From assembly GCA_947632045.1 (NCBI GenBank), contig CANRNQ010000015.1, positions 1-55,108 on the forward strand: a stretch of DNA of 55,108 nt, read 5' to 3'. Below are positions 17,499 through 26,032 of this stretch, in pieces. Numbering within the stretch: position 1 is the stretch's first letter; every line of letters starts with the position of its first letter. The DNA is from an uncultured Clostridia bacterium. Lineage in GTDB: Bacteria; Bacillota; Clostridia; Oscillospirales; Acutalibacteraceae. Made by a program: the position numbers and the translations under genes. Under the pieces are notes generated by a model, which searched no databases, had not been told where the DNA came from, and saw only the letters and a list, made by a program, of their open reading frames with translations.

Positions 17499-18788
17499 CT
17501 AAACCTTGTTCATGTTTGCCGTCCTTGAGATCGAGAGTATTATACCCATTTGTATCAGCATCATTATAAGCGACGAGCCGCCGTAGCTGAAAAACGGCAG
17601 GCTGATACCCGTATTAGGTAGCCAGTCGGTTATAACGAATATATTCAGCACCACCTGTATTCCTATCTGCGCGGTAAGCCCCGCCGCGAGCAGGGTTCCG
17701 AAGCGATCCTTCGCCCTCATCGCTATGACAAAGCCTCTCCATATCAAGAGCGCGAACAGGACCAGAACCACAAGCGCTCCGATGAGTCCGAGCTCCTCTA
17801 CAACTATTGCGAACACAAAATCGTTTTGCGGCTCGGGGAGGTAAAGGTATTTCTGTCTTGACTGCCCGAGCCCCAGCCCCATAAGTCCTCCTGAGCCTAT
17901 CGCGTAAAGCGAATTCCTCGTCTGGAAGGTCTGGTCCCACATTGCGTCGTCTATATATTCGAGAGCCTTGCCCCAGCCGTCAAGACGCTCCATGGCGTAT
18001 CCGAGCTTTCCCGTTACCGCGAGCGCGATGACCACCGCCGCTATCAGTGCACCGATTATGAGAAACCATTTTATTTTTCCTCCGTAAAGAATTACCATAA
18101 GCGAGGTGAGTATCGCTATGATAACTATGCCCGAGTAGTGAGGCTCGAAGAAGAGCAAAACGGCCGTCAGCACAAATATAATCAGCGGCGGAAGAGCGCC
18201 ATATTTAAAGGTGTTCACCCTTTTATGCTGGAAGGCTCCCCAATGTGCCAAAAAGACTATTATCGCAAATTTCATTATTTCCGACGCCTGAATATTGAAT
18301 ATACCGAAGTCTATCCATCTGTGTATGCCAGTTGATGACGGAAAGAAAAAAACAGCGATTAGGAACAAGAAGCCCAAGATCAAAATCGGCAGAGAGAGCT
18401 TTTTCAGATATTCATAATTCACATAAGAAACGACGAACATTATCGCGACGCCTATCAGCGCGAATATTCCCTGCCTGATTAGATAATAGTAGCTGTTGCC
18501 CTCGCCGTAGTAGGCTATGGGATAGCTTGCCGAGAACATCATTATTATTCCGCACACGAGCAAGACGAGGACGAGTATCATAAACGGCATATCTATGCCC
18601 GCCCCGACGCGGAAGGCCTTGAGCTTTTTCTTAGGCTTGTCGTGCCCCCTTGCCGCAGGCAGCCGCCTGCCGTGAATATCCTGAATTGGCACGGCAAAAT
18701 CGTCCGACATCATATCCGAGCGGCGTGCGCCGCTGCGCGCCGGAGTATGCTTCTTTCTACGATTTATGCCGGAATGTATAAAATCCAT
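17499..18788 (-). CDS. SEDS glycosyltransferase FtsW/SpoVE
   Basis: A 429-residue SEDS-family polytopic protein with about ten membrane helices. It polymerises lipid II glycan strands together with a class B PBP; the SpoVD-type PBP encoded just upstream is the obvious partner. Family landmarks visible are HRWIDFGIFNIQASEIMKF near residue 155 and LPNTGISLPFFSYGGSSL near 390-407. The N terminus has about 60 extra cytoplasmic residues, rich in Arg/Lys. Sequence alone cannot separate vegetative FtsW from sporulation SpoVE, but only one copy is seen in the cluster. It starts 36 bases after mraY ends. Confidence 0.9.
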   Translation of the reverse strand: MDFIHSGINRRKKHTPARSGARRSDMMSDDFAVPIQDIHGRRLPAARGHDKPKKKLKAFRVGAGIDMPFMILVLVLLVCGIIMMFSASYPIAYYGEGNSYYYLIRQGIFALIGVAIMFVVSYVNYEYLKKLSLPILILGFLFLIAVFFFPSSTGIHRWIDFGIFNIQASEIMKFAIIVFLAHWGAFQHKRVNTFKYGALPPLIIFVLTAVLLFFEPHYSGIVIIAILTSLMVILYGGKIKWFLIIGALIAAVVIALAVTGKLGYAMERLDGWGKALEYIDDAMWDQTFQTRNSLYAIGSGGLMGLGLGQSRQKYLYLPEPQNDFVFAIVVEELGLIGALVVLVLFALLIWRGFVIAMRAKDRFGTLLAAGLTAQIGIQVVLNIFVITDWLPNTGISLPFFSYGGSSLIMMLIQMGIILSISRTANMNKV

Positions 18789-18824
18789 TTTTACACCACC
18801 GTAACAGATTTGAAGTAATTAAAA

Positions 18825-19832
18825 TCAAAATATATCAAACACGGTTATCAGCACCGAGAAGATTCCGCAGAGCGCCGTGAACGCTCCGAAGACTATGACT
18901 ATCTTTACCTCGGACCAGCCGCACATTTCAAAATGGTGATGTATGGGGCTCATCTTGAAAAGGCGCTTGCCGTGCGTCAGCTTGAAGTAGGTCACCTGCA
19001 AAACGACCGAGAGCATCTCGATCAGATAAGGCAGGGCTATTATAATAAGAAGAACGGGTCTGTTTATAGCAAAGGCGAGAGCGCATATATAGCCGCCGAG
19101 GAAAAGGGAGCCTGTGTCGCCCATGAACACCTTTGCCGGATGAAAGTTCCACAGCAAAAAGCCGAGGCAGGAGCCTGCGAGAGCCGAGGACATTATGCCC
19201 GTTGAATAGTACTTGAACACCGCAGACAGCAGCATAAACGCAAGAGCCGAGAAAAACGCCATTGAGCCGACAAGTCCGTCTATGCCGTCGGAGAGATTCA
19301 CGGCGTTTACGATTCCGACAATGACTATCGCCATTATTATCCAATAGAAGAAGCCGAGGTCAAATTGTCCTATATAAGGTACTACCAGTACGGTGGAGCC
19401 GCCTAAGATTGCAAGGGTCGCAAGGTAGGCTATTGCTATGGCGAATTGCAAAAGGAGCTTTTGCTTTGCCGTGAGTCCGAGGTTTCTCTTTTTGACTACC
19501 TTTATATAGTCGTCGATAAATCCGACCGCCCCGTAGGCGCAGGCCATAACCACTCCGGCGAACACTCTGCTCATGTCGAGCTTCATATTTTCATCGCTCG
19601 TAAAAAGCGACAAGAGCAAGACCCCCGCGAGCGTCACAAGAACAGACGACGCTATGAACATAAAGCCGCCCATTGTCGGGGTGCCCTGTTTTTTCTCGTG
19701 CCACTTGGGGCCGTCCTCGAGTATTGTCTGGCCGAATTTTACCTTTCGCAAAAAGGGCACGAGCCATTTTCCGATAAGGGCGGAAATCACAAACGACGCT
19801 GCCGCGCTTCCGAGTACCCATCCGATATTCAT
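18825..19832 (-). CDS. mraY: Phospho-N-acetylmuramoyl-pentapeptide transferase MraY
   Basis: A 335-residue integral membrane enzyme making lipid I from UDP-MurNAc-pentapeptide and undecaprenyl phosphate. Family motifs are present: GFIDDYIKVVKKRN (catalytic Asp pair) near residue 105, NAVNLSDGIDGL near 180, GDTGSLFLGG near 240 and HHHFE near 300. The start follows GGAGGTAG. It is second after spoVD, with a family C palindrome occupying most of the 258-base gap between the two. Confidence 0.95.
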   Translation of the reverse strand: MNIGWVLGSAAASFVISALIGKWLVPFLRKVKFGQTILEDGPKWHEKKQGTPTMGGFMFIASSVLVTLAGVLLLSLFTSDENMKLDMSRVFAGVVMACAYGAVGFIDDYIKVVKKRNLGLTAKQKLLLQFAIAIAYLATLAILGGSTVLVVPYIGQFDLGFFYWIIMAIVIVGIVNAVNLSDGIDGLVGSMAFFSALAFMLLSAVFKYYSTGIMSSALAGSCLGFLLWNFHPAKVFMGDTGSLFLGGYICALAFAINRPVLLIIIALPYLIEMLSVVLQVTYFKLTHGKRLFKMSPIHHHFEMCGWSEVKIVIVFGAFTALCGIFSVLITVFDIF

Positions 19833-19936
19833 TATTTCTACCTCCGTTATTTTATCTGTGTTTTAGGCTGTCCTGTTTTATGTATAGTCTTGGTTCAGCG
19901 CTGATTTACCGGGGCGCGCGTTCGGGTTGCTTCTCT

Positions 19937-20067
19937 GCGGCGGCGCCCTGCGAGCAGCCCCCGCATGGGGCTGCTCGCCCGCCCGCGTATTTTTATTGCT
20001 TCGCTTCGCAATAAAAATACGCGGGCGCGTTCCTCCGCCGGACGGCGGAGGAACGGGGCGCCGCCGC
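19937..20067. repeat. Family C cloverleaf-like palindrome, copy 3
   Basis: Outer stem GCGGCGGCGCCC (19,937-19,948) with 20,056-20,067; hairpin 1 CGAGCAGCCCC/GGGGCTGCTCG; a long 19-bp middle arm (19,980-19,998 with 20,009-20,027) with only a 10-base loop; hairpin 2 CGTTCCTCCGCC/GGCGGAGGAACG. It lies between spoVD and mraY. Confidence 0.85.
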
Positions 20068-20090
20068 TTCGCTGTGTCCTTCCCGCGCCC

Positions 20091-22331
20091 CTACATTACA
20101 TTATTGTTCCCGTAATTGGACGAGGTCGTAAACGTGAGCGTTATGACCGTTCCGGCCGACACGGTGCTGCCCGCAGCCTCGCTCTGTAAAAGCACAAGTC
20201 CGTCGCTCGTTCCCGTAACTCCCGCCACGCTTATATTAAGGTTGTTGTACGAAGCGATCATATTCGCCTCGGCAAGGGTAAGCCCCGAGAAGTCCGGAAC
20301 CTCAACCTCGCTGTTGGTCACCTCGTCAAGACTCGTGTATAACACCACGGTGCCGCCCTGAGGTATCCTCGTCGACGCTGCCGGAAGCTGCGCCGCAACG
20401 GTATCGCCGTCGCCCTTTACAACGCAGGTGTAGCCGTCGGCGTTCACCTGTGCTTTAGCCTCGTCTACCGAAAGCCCGAGGTAGCTGTTCGCGGTCGTGT
20501 CCATCTTCTTGAGCTCCTCGTCGGTGTACTGCGTGCTTACCTCTAAGTAAGGCATCACCTCGCCCATTATCTGGGCGAACACCGGAGCCGCGACCGCGCT
20601 GCCGTAATAATTGTTCCCGAGAGGAGCGTCAAAGTAAACTATCATGCACACCTTCGGGTCGTCCGCCGGAGCAAAGCCGCAGAACGACGCGATGTAATCG
20701 TTCTGTCCGTCACCGTTTACGTCGTACTTCTTCTCAGACGTTCCCGTCTTTCCCGCTACGCGGTATCCTGCGACGTATCCATTTTTCGCTGAACCCTCGG
20801 TTGCGTTCATCTCAAGTATCTCGCTGAGCTTTTTGCAGGTTTCCTTCGATACGACCTGCCGCTTTACGGTCTTGTCGGCGGACTTTACTACGTTGCCGTC
20901 TGCGTCCACTATCTGCTTTACTATATATGGCTGGAGCAGCTCGCCGCCGTTTGCGACCGCCGATATAGCCGTGACCATCTGCATAGGAGTCACAGATATG
21001 CCCTGTCCGAACGAAGCTATCGCAAGGTCGAGGTCTGAAATATTCGGGAAGAAAATACCGCTCGCCTCGCCGGGCAAGTCAACTCCGGTGGGAGCGTTGT
21101 ATCCAAAGGCCTGGAAGTATTCCTTGAATTTCTCCTTTCCGACTCCCGCGCCTATCATCATAAACGCGGGGTTGCAGGAGTTGCATATTGCCTGAGCGAA
21201 GGTCTGGGTTCCGTGGCCGAGAGTGTTATGACAGGATATGCTGTCCGCGCCCTGCACAGGGGTGTAAGAACCGGTGCAGGTGAAGCGCGAGTCGTCGTTT
21301 ACGGTGTTCTCCTCAAGCGCCATGGATGCGGTTATTATCTTGAACACGGAGCCGGGGTAGTAGGTGTCGCTGACAGCCTTATTTCTCCATTGAGCCGACA
21401 GAGCTTCGCTCTCCGCCTCCTCCTTTTCCTTGCCGACAAGCTTGCTTATTTCGGCTATCGTCGTTTTGTCCGCTATCGTAAACGGGTCGTTCAGGTCGTA
21501 CCCTCCCTCAACGGCAAGCCCGAGTATGGCTCCGGTATCCACCTCCATCATTATGGCGACGGAGCGGTTGTGCACCTTGTTTTCGACGTTGCCCTGTTTA
21601 AGGTACTTCTCCATTATGTGCTGTATGGTTTCGTCTATTGTCAACACAAGGCTGTTGCCGTCAACGGCATCCACCTTTTGCTCGTACTTAAACGGCATCT
21701 CGATGTCGCCGTGCTTTGCTGTTACAAGTCTGCCGGGCGTTCCGCTGAGCTCCTCGTTGTACTGGTATTCAAGTCCGGCAAGCCCCTGGTCGTCGCTGCC
21801 GGTGAAGCCTATTACCGAGGACGCAAAGTCGTTGTATGGATAGTACCTTTTGTAGTCTTCCAAAAGCTCTACCACTCCGGTTATATCGTAATCCTTTTCT
21901 ATCTTTTCTATAAACTCGAGCACCTTGTCGCGCGTTTCGCTCTCTATCTGGCGCTTCGCGACCGAATAGAAGGTGTTCTCCTTGGTCTTTTCAAACAGGC
22001 TCTCCTGATCTATATCGAGTATCTCGGACAAGCCCTTTGAAACTATCGTCCTCTCCTTGTCGTTTTCAAAGTTTGCCGGAGAGAGCACCACCTTCCACAC
22101 CGTTGCGCTCTGAGCGAGTATTTTTCCGTTTGTGTCATAAATCGAGCCTCGGCGCGCGTTTATGGTAGTGTCCACAAGCTGCTGATCCACCGCAAGCTGC
22201 TGGAGCTCGCGCCCCTGTATCAGGGTGAGCTGGGTCAGCCTGAATGCGGTAGTGCCAAAGCCTATAAGCAGTATGCAAAGCATTATGACCATACATCGTC
22301 GCATAAGCCTTGATTTGGAACCCTTTGACAT
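20091..22331 (-). CDS. Class B penicillin-binding protein with two PASTA domains (SpoVD/PBP2 type)
   Basis: A 746-residue septal transpeptidase. A short basic N terminus and membrane helix at about 12-35 precede the PBP dimerisation domain and then the transpeptidase domain: SVFK (S328 nucleophile), SCN (384-386) and KTGT near residue 530. Two PASTA domains follow at about 595-735, a feature of SpoVD-type proteins that may sense muropeptides or position the enzyme. Start ATG at 22,331 has AAAGGGG upstream; an earlier in-frame codon at 22,355 lacks one. It pairs with the SEDS protein encoded two genes on. Whether it serves vegetative division, cortex synthesis or both is unresolved. Confidence 0.9.
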   Translation of the reverse strand: MSKGSKSRLMRRCMVIMLCILLIGFGTTAFRLTQLTLIQGRELQQLAVDQQLVDTTINARRGSIYDTNGKILAQSATVWKVVLSPANFENDKERTIVSKGLSEILDIDQESLFEKTKENTFYSVAKRQIESETRDKVLEFIEKIEKDYDITGVVELLEDYKRYYPYNDFASSVIGFTGSDDQGLAGLEYQYNEELSGTPGRLVTAKHGDIEMPFKYEQKVDAVDGNSLVLTIDETIQHIMEKYLKQGNVENKVHNRSVAIMMEVDTGAILGLAVEGGYDLNDPFTIADKTTIAEISKLVGKEKEEAESEALSAQWRNKAVSDTYYPGSVFKIITASMALEENTVNDDSRFTCTGSYTPVQGADSISCHNTLGHGTQTFAQAICNSCNPAFMMIGAGVGKEKFKEYFQAFGYNAPTGVDLPGEASGIFFPNISDLDLAIASFGQGISVTPMQMVTAISAVANGGELLQPYIVKQIVDADGNVVKSADKTVKRQVVSKETCKKLSEILEMNATEGSAKNGYVAGYRVAGKTGTSEKKYDVNGDGQNDYIASFCGFAPADDPKVCMIVYFDAPLGNNYYGSAVAAPVFAQIMGEVMPYLEVSTQYTDEELKKMDTTANSYLGLSVDEAKAQVNADGYTCVVKGDGDTVAAQLPAASTRIPQGGTVVLYTSLDEVTNSEVEVPDFSGLTLAEANMIASYNNLNISVAGVTGTSDGLVLLQSEAAGSTVSAGTVITLTFTTSSNYGNNNVM

Positions 22332-23117
22332 CGTATTTCCCCTTTCGTCTGTCAAGCCTTTTCATTTAATCAAAAATATACATTTGACATTATTAATGTA
22401 GGAGAGGCTTTCGCCCCGTACATATATATATGTCAGAAATATGCATTATAATTATAGATGTCAAATTTATCTCAAAGATTAATTTCAAATAAACTGTTTT
22501 TTAACAGCGTCTGTCTTTTAGCCCGATAAAGCCGGACACAAAATCAAACCGCGCCGCCGCGCGGACTTCTTTATTTTATCTGCCGCTTTAATAAATACAT
22601 ATAAAAGCATTTACAAAAAAGAAAAAAGCAGACGTTGACGTTTGCTTCAAGCCTGTCTAAAGCGGAGATACTCGCCGCCTTAAAAGGAGTCCTTGCTCCT
22701 CGCCCGCACAGGGGGCGACCGAATGTCTTCGGTATCAAAGCGTTTACTCTCGAGCATCAATTGCAAACGAGATATTTTTGACAAGCTGAAGCGGACGCGG
22801 CGGTCTGCTTTCATATGGTTTTTGTTACAAAGCAGAGCACCGGTTTACGCAAAGTTCTCCGCCCCTCCGGCGCTCGGTTAAGCGAGCGCTCGTCAAAGCG
22901 AGTGAGGGAGCGAAAATAAATCCCCATTAATTTTGAGGAGAGAGTCTTTTTTTAGTCAAAAAGCGACAAGCGGCCAAAATAGCAAAAAAGGCTGCAACAA
23001 AACAAATCAGTGACAATTTACTTTTTTTAAATCGCGCCTGTCACCGATTTGTCCGTGGGGCAATGCCCCAATGTTACAACCGTTAATATAATTCATTTTT
23101 TTGCACCGCAGGAATAA
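22332..23117. other. Long gap between spoVD-type gene and ftsL
   Basis: About 790 bases within the division cluster with no supportable gene. It holds a near-perfect inverted repeat (23,003-23,015 with 23,039-23,051, arms CAAATCAGTGACA and TGTCACCGATTTG with one symmetric mismatch) and a GGGGCAATGCCCC hairpin at about 23,057. A frame at 22,693-22,881 has no ribosome-binding site or family match. Confidence 0.45.
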
Positions 23118-23630
23118 TCAGGACCACAAACCCGCAAAGGCCTGCGCTATGGATTCAAATATATTCGAATCCGCGTCCTGAGCTACCTCGGCCTTATCGC
23201 CCTGAGATAAGCTTATGTACTCCTTTTGGTAGCTGTCCGCCTTGCTCATTCCGAGCTTTGACTCAGCATATTCCTCAACCTCAGCCGTTGAAAGCTTTGA
23301 ATCGACCTTCATCTGAAGCTGCGTATAAAGGCTCTCCTGATCGGAAAGATCCGCGGCGGCGTTGTTTATCTTCTGGTTAAGCTCGGTAAGCTGAACCTGT
23401 CCATAAATGATGAAGGCGACGGTAACCGTTATTATCGCGCCCAACAAAACGCCGGTAAAAATCCTTGCCGGACCTTTTTTTGCTCTGCTGTTTTTTATTA
23501 AATCCTCTTCAGGTAAGCTAACTACGTTATGTCTTCTTCTGCGAACTCGTTTTTGTTCTTCGAGTCTTTCTTCAGCCGTTGTCTCAAAGAGGCTGATATC
23601 GTAGGCGACGCTTCTTCCGTCTAATGCCAT
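23118..23630 (-). CDS. ftsL: FtsL-like cell division protein
   Basis: A 170-residue bitopic protein in the FtsL/DivIC mould: about 75 cytoplasmic residues with an RRRR run, a membrane helix near 80-98, then an extracellular coiled coil (QVQLTELNQKINNAAADLSD and following) and an ESKLGMSKAD segment, which matches the conserved end of the coiled coil. FtsL recruits the septal PBP and SEDS pair with DivIC and DivIB. Position between rsmH and spoVD is the standard one. The start has AGAGGTG. The C-terminal 30 residues are acidic and not conserved in the family. Confidence 0.8.
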   Translation of the reverse strand: MALDGRSVAYDISLFETTAEERLEEQKRVRRRRHNVVSLPEEDLIKNSRAKKGPARIFTGVLLGAIITVTVAFIIYGQVQLTELNQKINNAAADLSDQESLYTQLQMKVDSKLSTAEVEEYAESKLGMSKADSYQKEYISLSQGDKAEVAQDADSNIFESIAQAFAGLWS

Positions 23631-23972
23631 AATTTTACACCTCTGATTACTGACTCACTCACCCCTCAAAATCAGAGAGGGCGACTGAAAATCCGTAAAT
23701 ATTTTGTTGTTTTTGTCGGCCCGAAACACACTTGTACTATTAAAATAATAAATAAAACGCCGAAATTTTCATAAAAAATAATTCCGATATACCTTGTAAC
23801 TAATTTGTAACTACTGTCGAATATGCCATTAAAATCATCGATTCGACACATTACATACTATTTACTACATCTTGGAGTGAAATTTTAAAAAAATCATCTT
23901 TATTTCACTACATATAGTTTACTACTTTCCGTAATAAATGTCAAAGACTATTTTCGATAATTTACAAGATTG
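23631..23972. other. AT-rich gap between rsmH and ftsL
   Basis: A 342-base non-coding stretch. Besides the paired TGTCGAA boxes, the minus strand shows four GTAGT-starting words (GTAGTAAA, GTAGTGAA, GTAGTAAA, GTAGTTAC) over about 130 bases. An internal promoter for ftsL-spoVD is likely but no consensus sigma-A site was found. Confidence 0.45.
23815..23848 (-). promoter_or_regulatory. Inverted pair of Spo0A-type boxes
   Basis: TGTCGAAT (23,815-23,822) and ATTCGACA (23,841-23,848) are exact inverted copies 18 bases apart. TGTCGAA is the core Spo0A box. They lie about 190 bases upstream of ftsL in the unusually long ftsL-rsmH gap. Confidence 0.45.
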
Positions 23973-24899
23973 TTACATTTTCTCGAAACATCTTAATTTC
24001 GCGCTTCTGCTTCGGGGATTTTTGTCTAATTCCTCCAAAGATGGCTCCAGCGGCTTGCGAAAAACAAGCCTTCCCTTGGGTTTATTCCCGCATACGCATA
24101 CGGGAAAGTCCTTTGGACAGGTGCAGCCCTTACACCATGACGCCATTTTTTGCTTTGTTATCCTGTCTTCAAGCGAGTGAAAGGTTATGACGGCAAGCCG
24201 CCCTCCCGGCGACAAAATCGAAAACGCTGAGTCAAGCCCCTCTTCAAGCCTTTGAAGCTCGCCGTTTACGGCTATTCGCAGCGCCTGAAAGGTCTTTCGC
24301 GCAGGATGTCCGTCGCGCCTTTTTGCGGCGGGAACGCAGCGGCTTATTATCTCGGCGAGCTCAAGAGTCGTTTCTATTCTTTCGCTCTCCCTCGCCTTGA
24401 CTATGCCGGAGGCTATTGAGCGGGCAAATTTTTCCTCGCCGTAGCGGAATATTATATCCGCAAGCTCCCCTGCGTCGAGCTCGTTGACTAAATCGGCAGC
24501 GGTCCTTCCCGTTTGGCTCATGCGCATATCGAGCGGCGCGTCGCTGTGATAGGAGAAGCCTCTCTCGGGAGTGTCGAGCTGAGGCGAGGATACGCCGATA
24601 TCAAGCAGCACGCCGTCAACTCCCTTGAGCCCGAGGTCGTACGCGATCCGAGCCATTTGGCTGAAGTTTGATTTGACGATAACGGAGCGGTTGTCGTCCC
24701 CGAATCGTTTTTTCACCGCTTTGATAGCCGTCGGATCCTGATCGATAGATATTAACCTTCCGTTTGGCCCGAGCCTTTCAAGTATTTTTGCCGAGTGGCC
24801 TCCGCCGCCCGCCGTGCCGTCGATGTATGTGCCGTCGGGCTTTACCTCGAGCGCGTCGACAGCCTCGTTCAACAGAACGGGTATGTGCGAAAACTCCAT
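23973..24899 (-). CDS. rsmH: 16S rRNA (cytosine-1402-N4)-methyltransferase RsmH
   Basis: A 308-residue SAM-dependent methyltransferase (formerly MraW) modifying C1402 in the 16S decoding centre. FSHIPVLLNEAVDAL opens the protein, GTAGGGGHSAKIL near 30-42 is the SAM loop, LLDIGVSSPQLD near 100 and FHSLEDRITK near 247 are family signatures. Normal length. It lies 11 bases after mraZ and is surely co-transcribed with it; a 342-base gap follows. Confidence 0.95.
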   Translation of the reverse strand: MEFSHIPVLLNEAVDALEVKPDGTYIDGTAGGGGHSAKILERLGPNGRLISIDQDPTAIKAVKKRFGDDNRSVIVKSNFSQMARIAYDLGLKGVDGVLLDIGVSSPQLDTPERGFSYHSDAPLDMRMSQTGRTAADLVNELDAGELADIIFRYGEEKFARSIASGIVKARESERIETTLELAEIISRCVPAAKRRDGHPARKTFQALRIAVNGELQRLEEGLDSAFSILSPGGRLAVITFHSLEDRITKQKMASWCKGCTCPKDFPVCVCGNKPKGRLVFRKPLEPSLEELDKNPRSRSAKLRCFEKM

Positions 24900-24910
24900 T
24901 TTATCGCCCC

Positions 24911-25330
24911 TTAAAAAGTGATATCCTGCATCAGCTCCGCAATATCCTCCTCAGAAACCTGCGACGATATCTCGTTCCACTTGTCGCTGCTCCAAATTTC
25001 GACCTGCTTTCCGGCTCCGACTATGGTCACCTCTTTTTTTATCCCCGCGAACATTCTCAGCTCCTCTTGTATGAGGAACCTGCCCTGCGAGTTTGGGCTA
25101 ACCTCGTCTGCGCCTGCAAAGAAGAAATGCGAGAGCGTGTTTGCCTTTGGCATAGGCCTTGAAGCTATTTGGTCGACGAGCGCCTCCCACCTTTCGGCGG
25201 GCATTGCCAAAAGGCAGCCGCTCAGACCCTTTGTGACATAGAAGGTTTCGCCGAGCTCCTCGCGGAACTTGGCCGGCATTATGATTCTGCTTTTAGGATC
25301 GAGGTTATGCCTGTATGTTCCGATAAACAC
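24911..25330 (-). CDS. mraZ: Transcriptional regulator MraZ
   Basis: A 139-residue AbrB-fold protein with two tandem SpoVT/AbrB-like halves; FIGTYRHNLDPKSRIIMPAKFR and the second half NSQGRFLIQEELR each hold the conserved Asp/Ser-x-x-x-R core. MraZ forms ring oligomers and represses its own dcw operon by binding direct repeats at about 10-base spacing. The start is GTG at 25,330 behind GGAAG. Directly upstream is a strong promoter embedded in a five-site TGTCA array, a good candidate operator. Confidence 0.93.
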   Translation of the reverse strand: MFIGTYRHNLDPKSRIIMPAKFREELGETFYVTKGLSGCLLAMPAERWEALVDQIASRPMPKANTLSHFFFAGADEVSPNSQGRFLIQEELRMFAGIKKEVTIVGAGKQVEIWSSDKWNEISSQVSEEDIAELMQDITF

Positions 25331-25343
25331 AACGCCACTTCCA

Positions 25344-25421
25344 TGTCATAAAAATAAAATTCGCGCCATTTTGTGTCACAAGATGACAGTTTATGTCACC
25401 CGATGAAAATATTATATGACA
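25344..25421 (-). promoter_or_regulatory. TGTCA/TGACA array over the mraZ start region
   Basis: TGTCA or its inverse starts at 25,344, 25,374, 25,384, 25,394 and 25,417. The middle three sites are exactly 10 bases apart and just downstream of the predicted transcription start; the last touches the -10 box. The layout fits autoregulation by MraZ. Confidence 0.5.
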
Positions 25422-25439
25422 TCCCGAAACAAGTTGCAA
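25411..25439 (-). promoter_or_regulatory. Sigma-A promoter of the dcw cluster
   Basis: On the minus strand TTGCAA (25,439-25,434), 17 bases, TATAAT (25,416-25,411). Predicted start is near 25,404, about 75 bases before mraZ. Confidence 0.75.
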
Positions 25440-25570
25440 GTATTTTTGATATTTATCCGGATACAGTTTTGTAATTTATGTTATTTATTAACAAAGAAAT
25501 TTACATTTTGTTTGGGTACAAGATATAGAAAAATATAAATAAAAACACACAAAATAGACTTTTAACCCGT

Positions 25571-25603
25571 TTTTAATTTTCTTTCAAGGAAAGAAAATTA
25601 AAA
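25571..25603. terminator. Perfect AT-rich hairpin
   Basis: A 15-bp stem with a three-base loop, nearly all A/T except two G-C pairs. It may terminate transcription arriving from the DivIVA-like gene, but it lacks a GC-rich stem. Confidence 0.35.
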
Positions 25604-25766
25604 TATTTGCGGAAACAAAATTGTTATTTTTTAATTTGGGAGAAAAAAATTTGTAGGATTGCACAATGATTTTATTCTCCTCTGCCCTCTGACTTTGGAG
25701 AGTATCTGCTCCGCTCATCGGGCGCCGCGACGGTATCCTTCGAGTGCTGAGTGCGAACGCCTAAGC

Positions 25767-25902
25767 CCCCGGCGGCGACCCGCGCGGCGCAGCCGCGCGG
25801 GGAAAACGCGGCTCTGCAGGTACTGCGCCGAGGCCACGGGATTTTGCCGCCGCGTTTTGGTAAAATTTCCGCCGGGCGGAAATTTTACGGTCGCCGCCGG
25901 GG
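25767..25902. repeat. Family C cloverleaf-like palindrome, copy 4
   Basis: Outer stem CCCCGGCGGCGACC (25,767-25,780) with 25,889-25,902; hairpin 1 CGCGCGGC/GCCGCGCG; middle arm AAAACGCGGC (25,803-25,812) with 25,849-25,858; hairpin 2 GTAAAATTTCCGC/GCGGAAATTTTAC. It lies downstream of the DivIVA-like gene. Confidence 0.85.
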
Positions 25903-26032
25903 AGTTTGATTTTACAAGTTGTATTCACAGCGCCCTTTTTCGCAAAATATATACTCTCGGTATATCTCACGCCCAAAGAAAAAGCGCACAGACCGCTGCG
26001 CGCTAATCCATCTTAATTATTTAATTTCCGCT

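Larger units (their letters stand above)
25440..26032. other. AT-rich spacer upstream of the dcw cluster
   Basis: About 590 bases without a gene. The left part is extremely AT-rich and may act as an UP-type region. A perfect 15-bp hairpin (25,571-25,585 with 25,589-25,603, arms TTTTAATTTTCTTTC and its complement, loop AAG) sits in it. The right part is a family C palindrome. Confidence 0.6.

Noticed and set aside
21213..22040. 275-codon plus-strand frame opposite the PBP gene
   Set aside because: Lies wholly antisense to strongly conserved transpeptidase sequence, with no ribosome-binding site and composition of a shadow frame.
22693..22881. 62-codon plus frame in the ftsL-PBP gap
   Set aside because: No ribosome-binding site, no recognisable pattern, isolated on the opposite strand.
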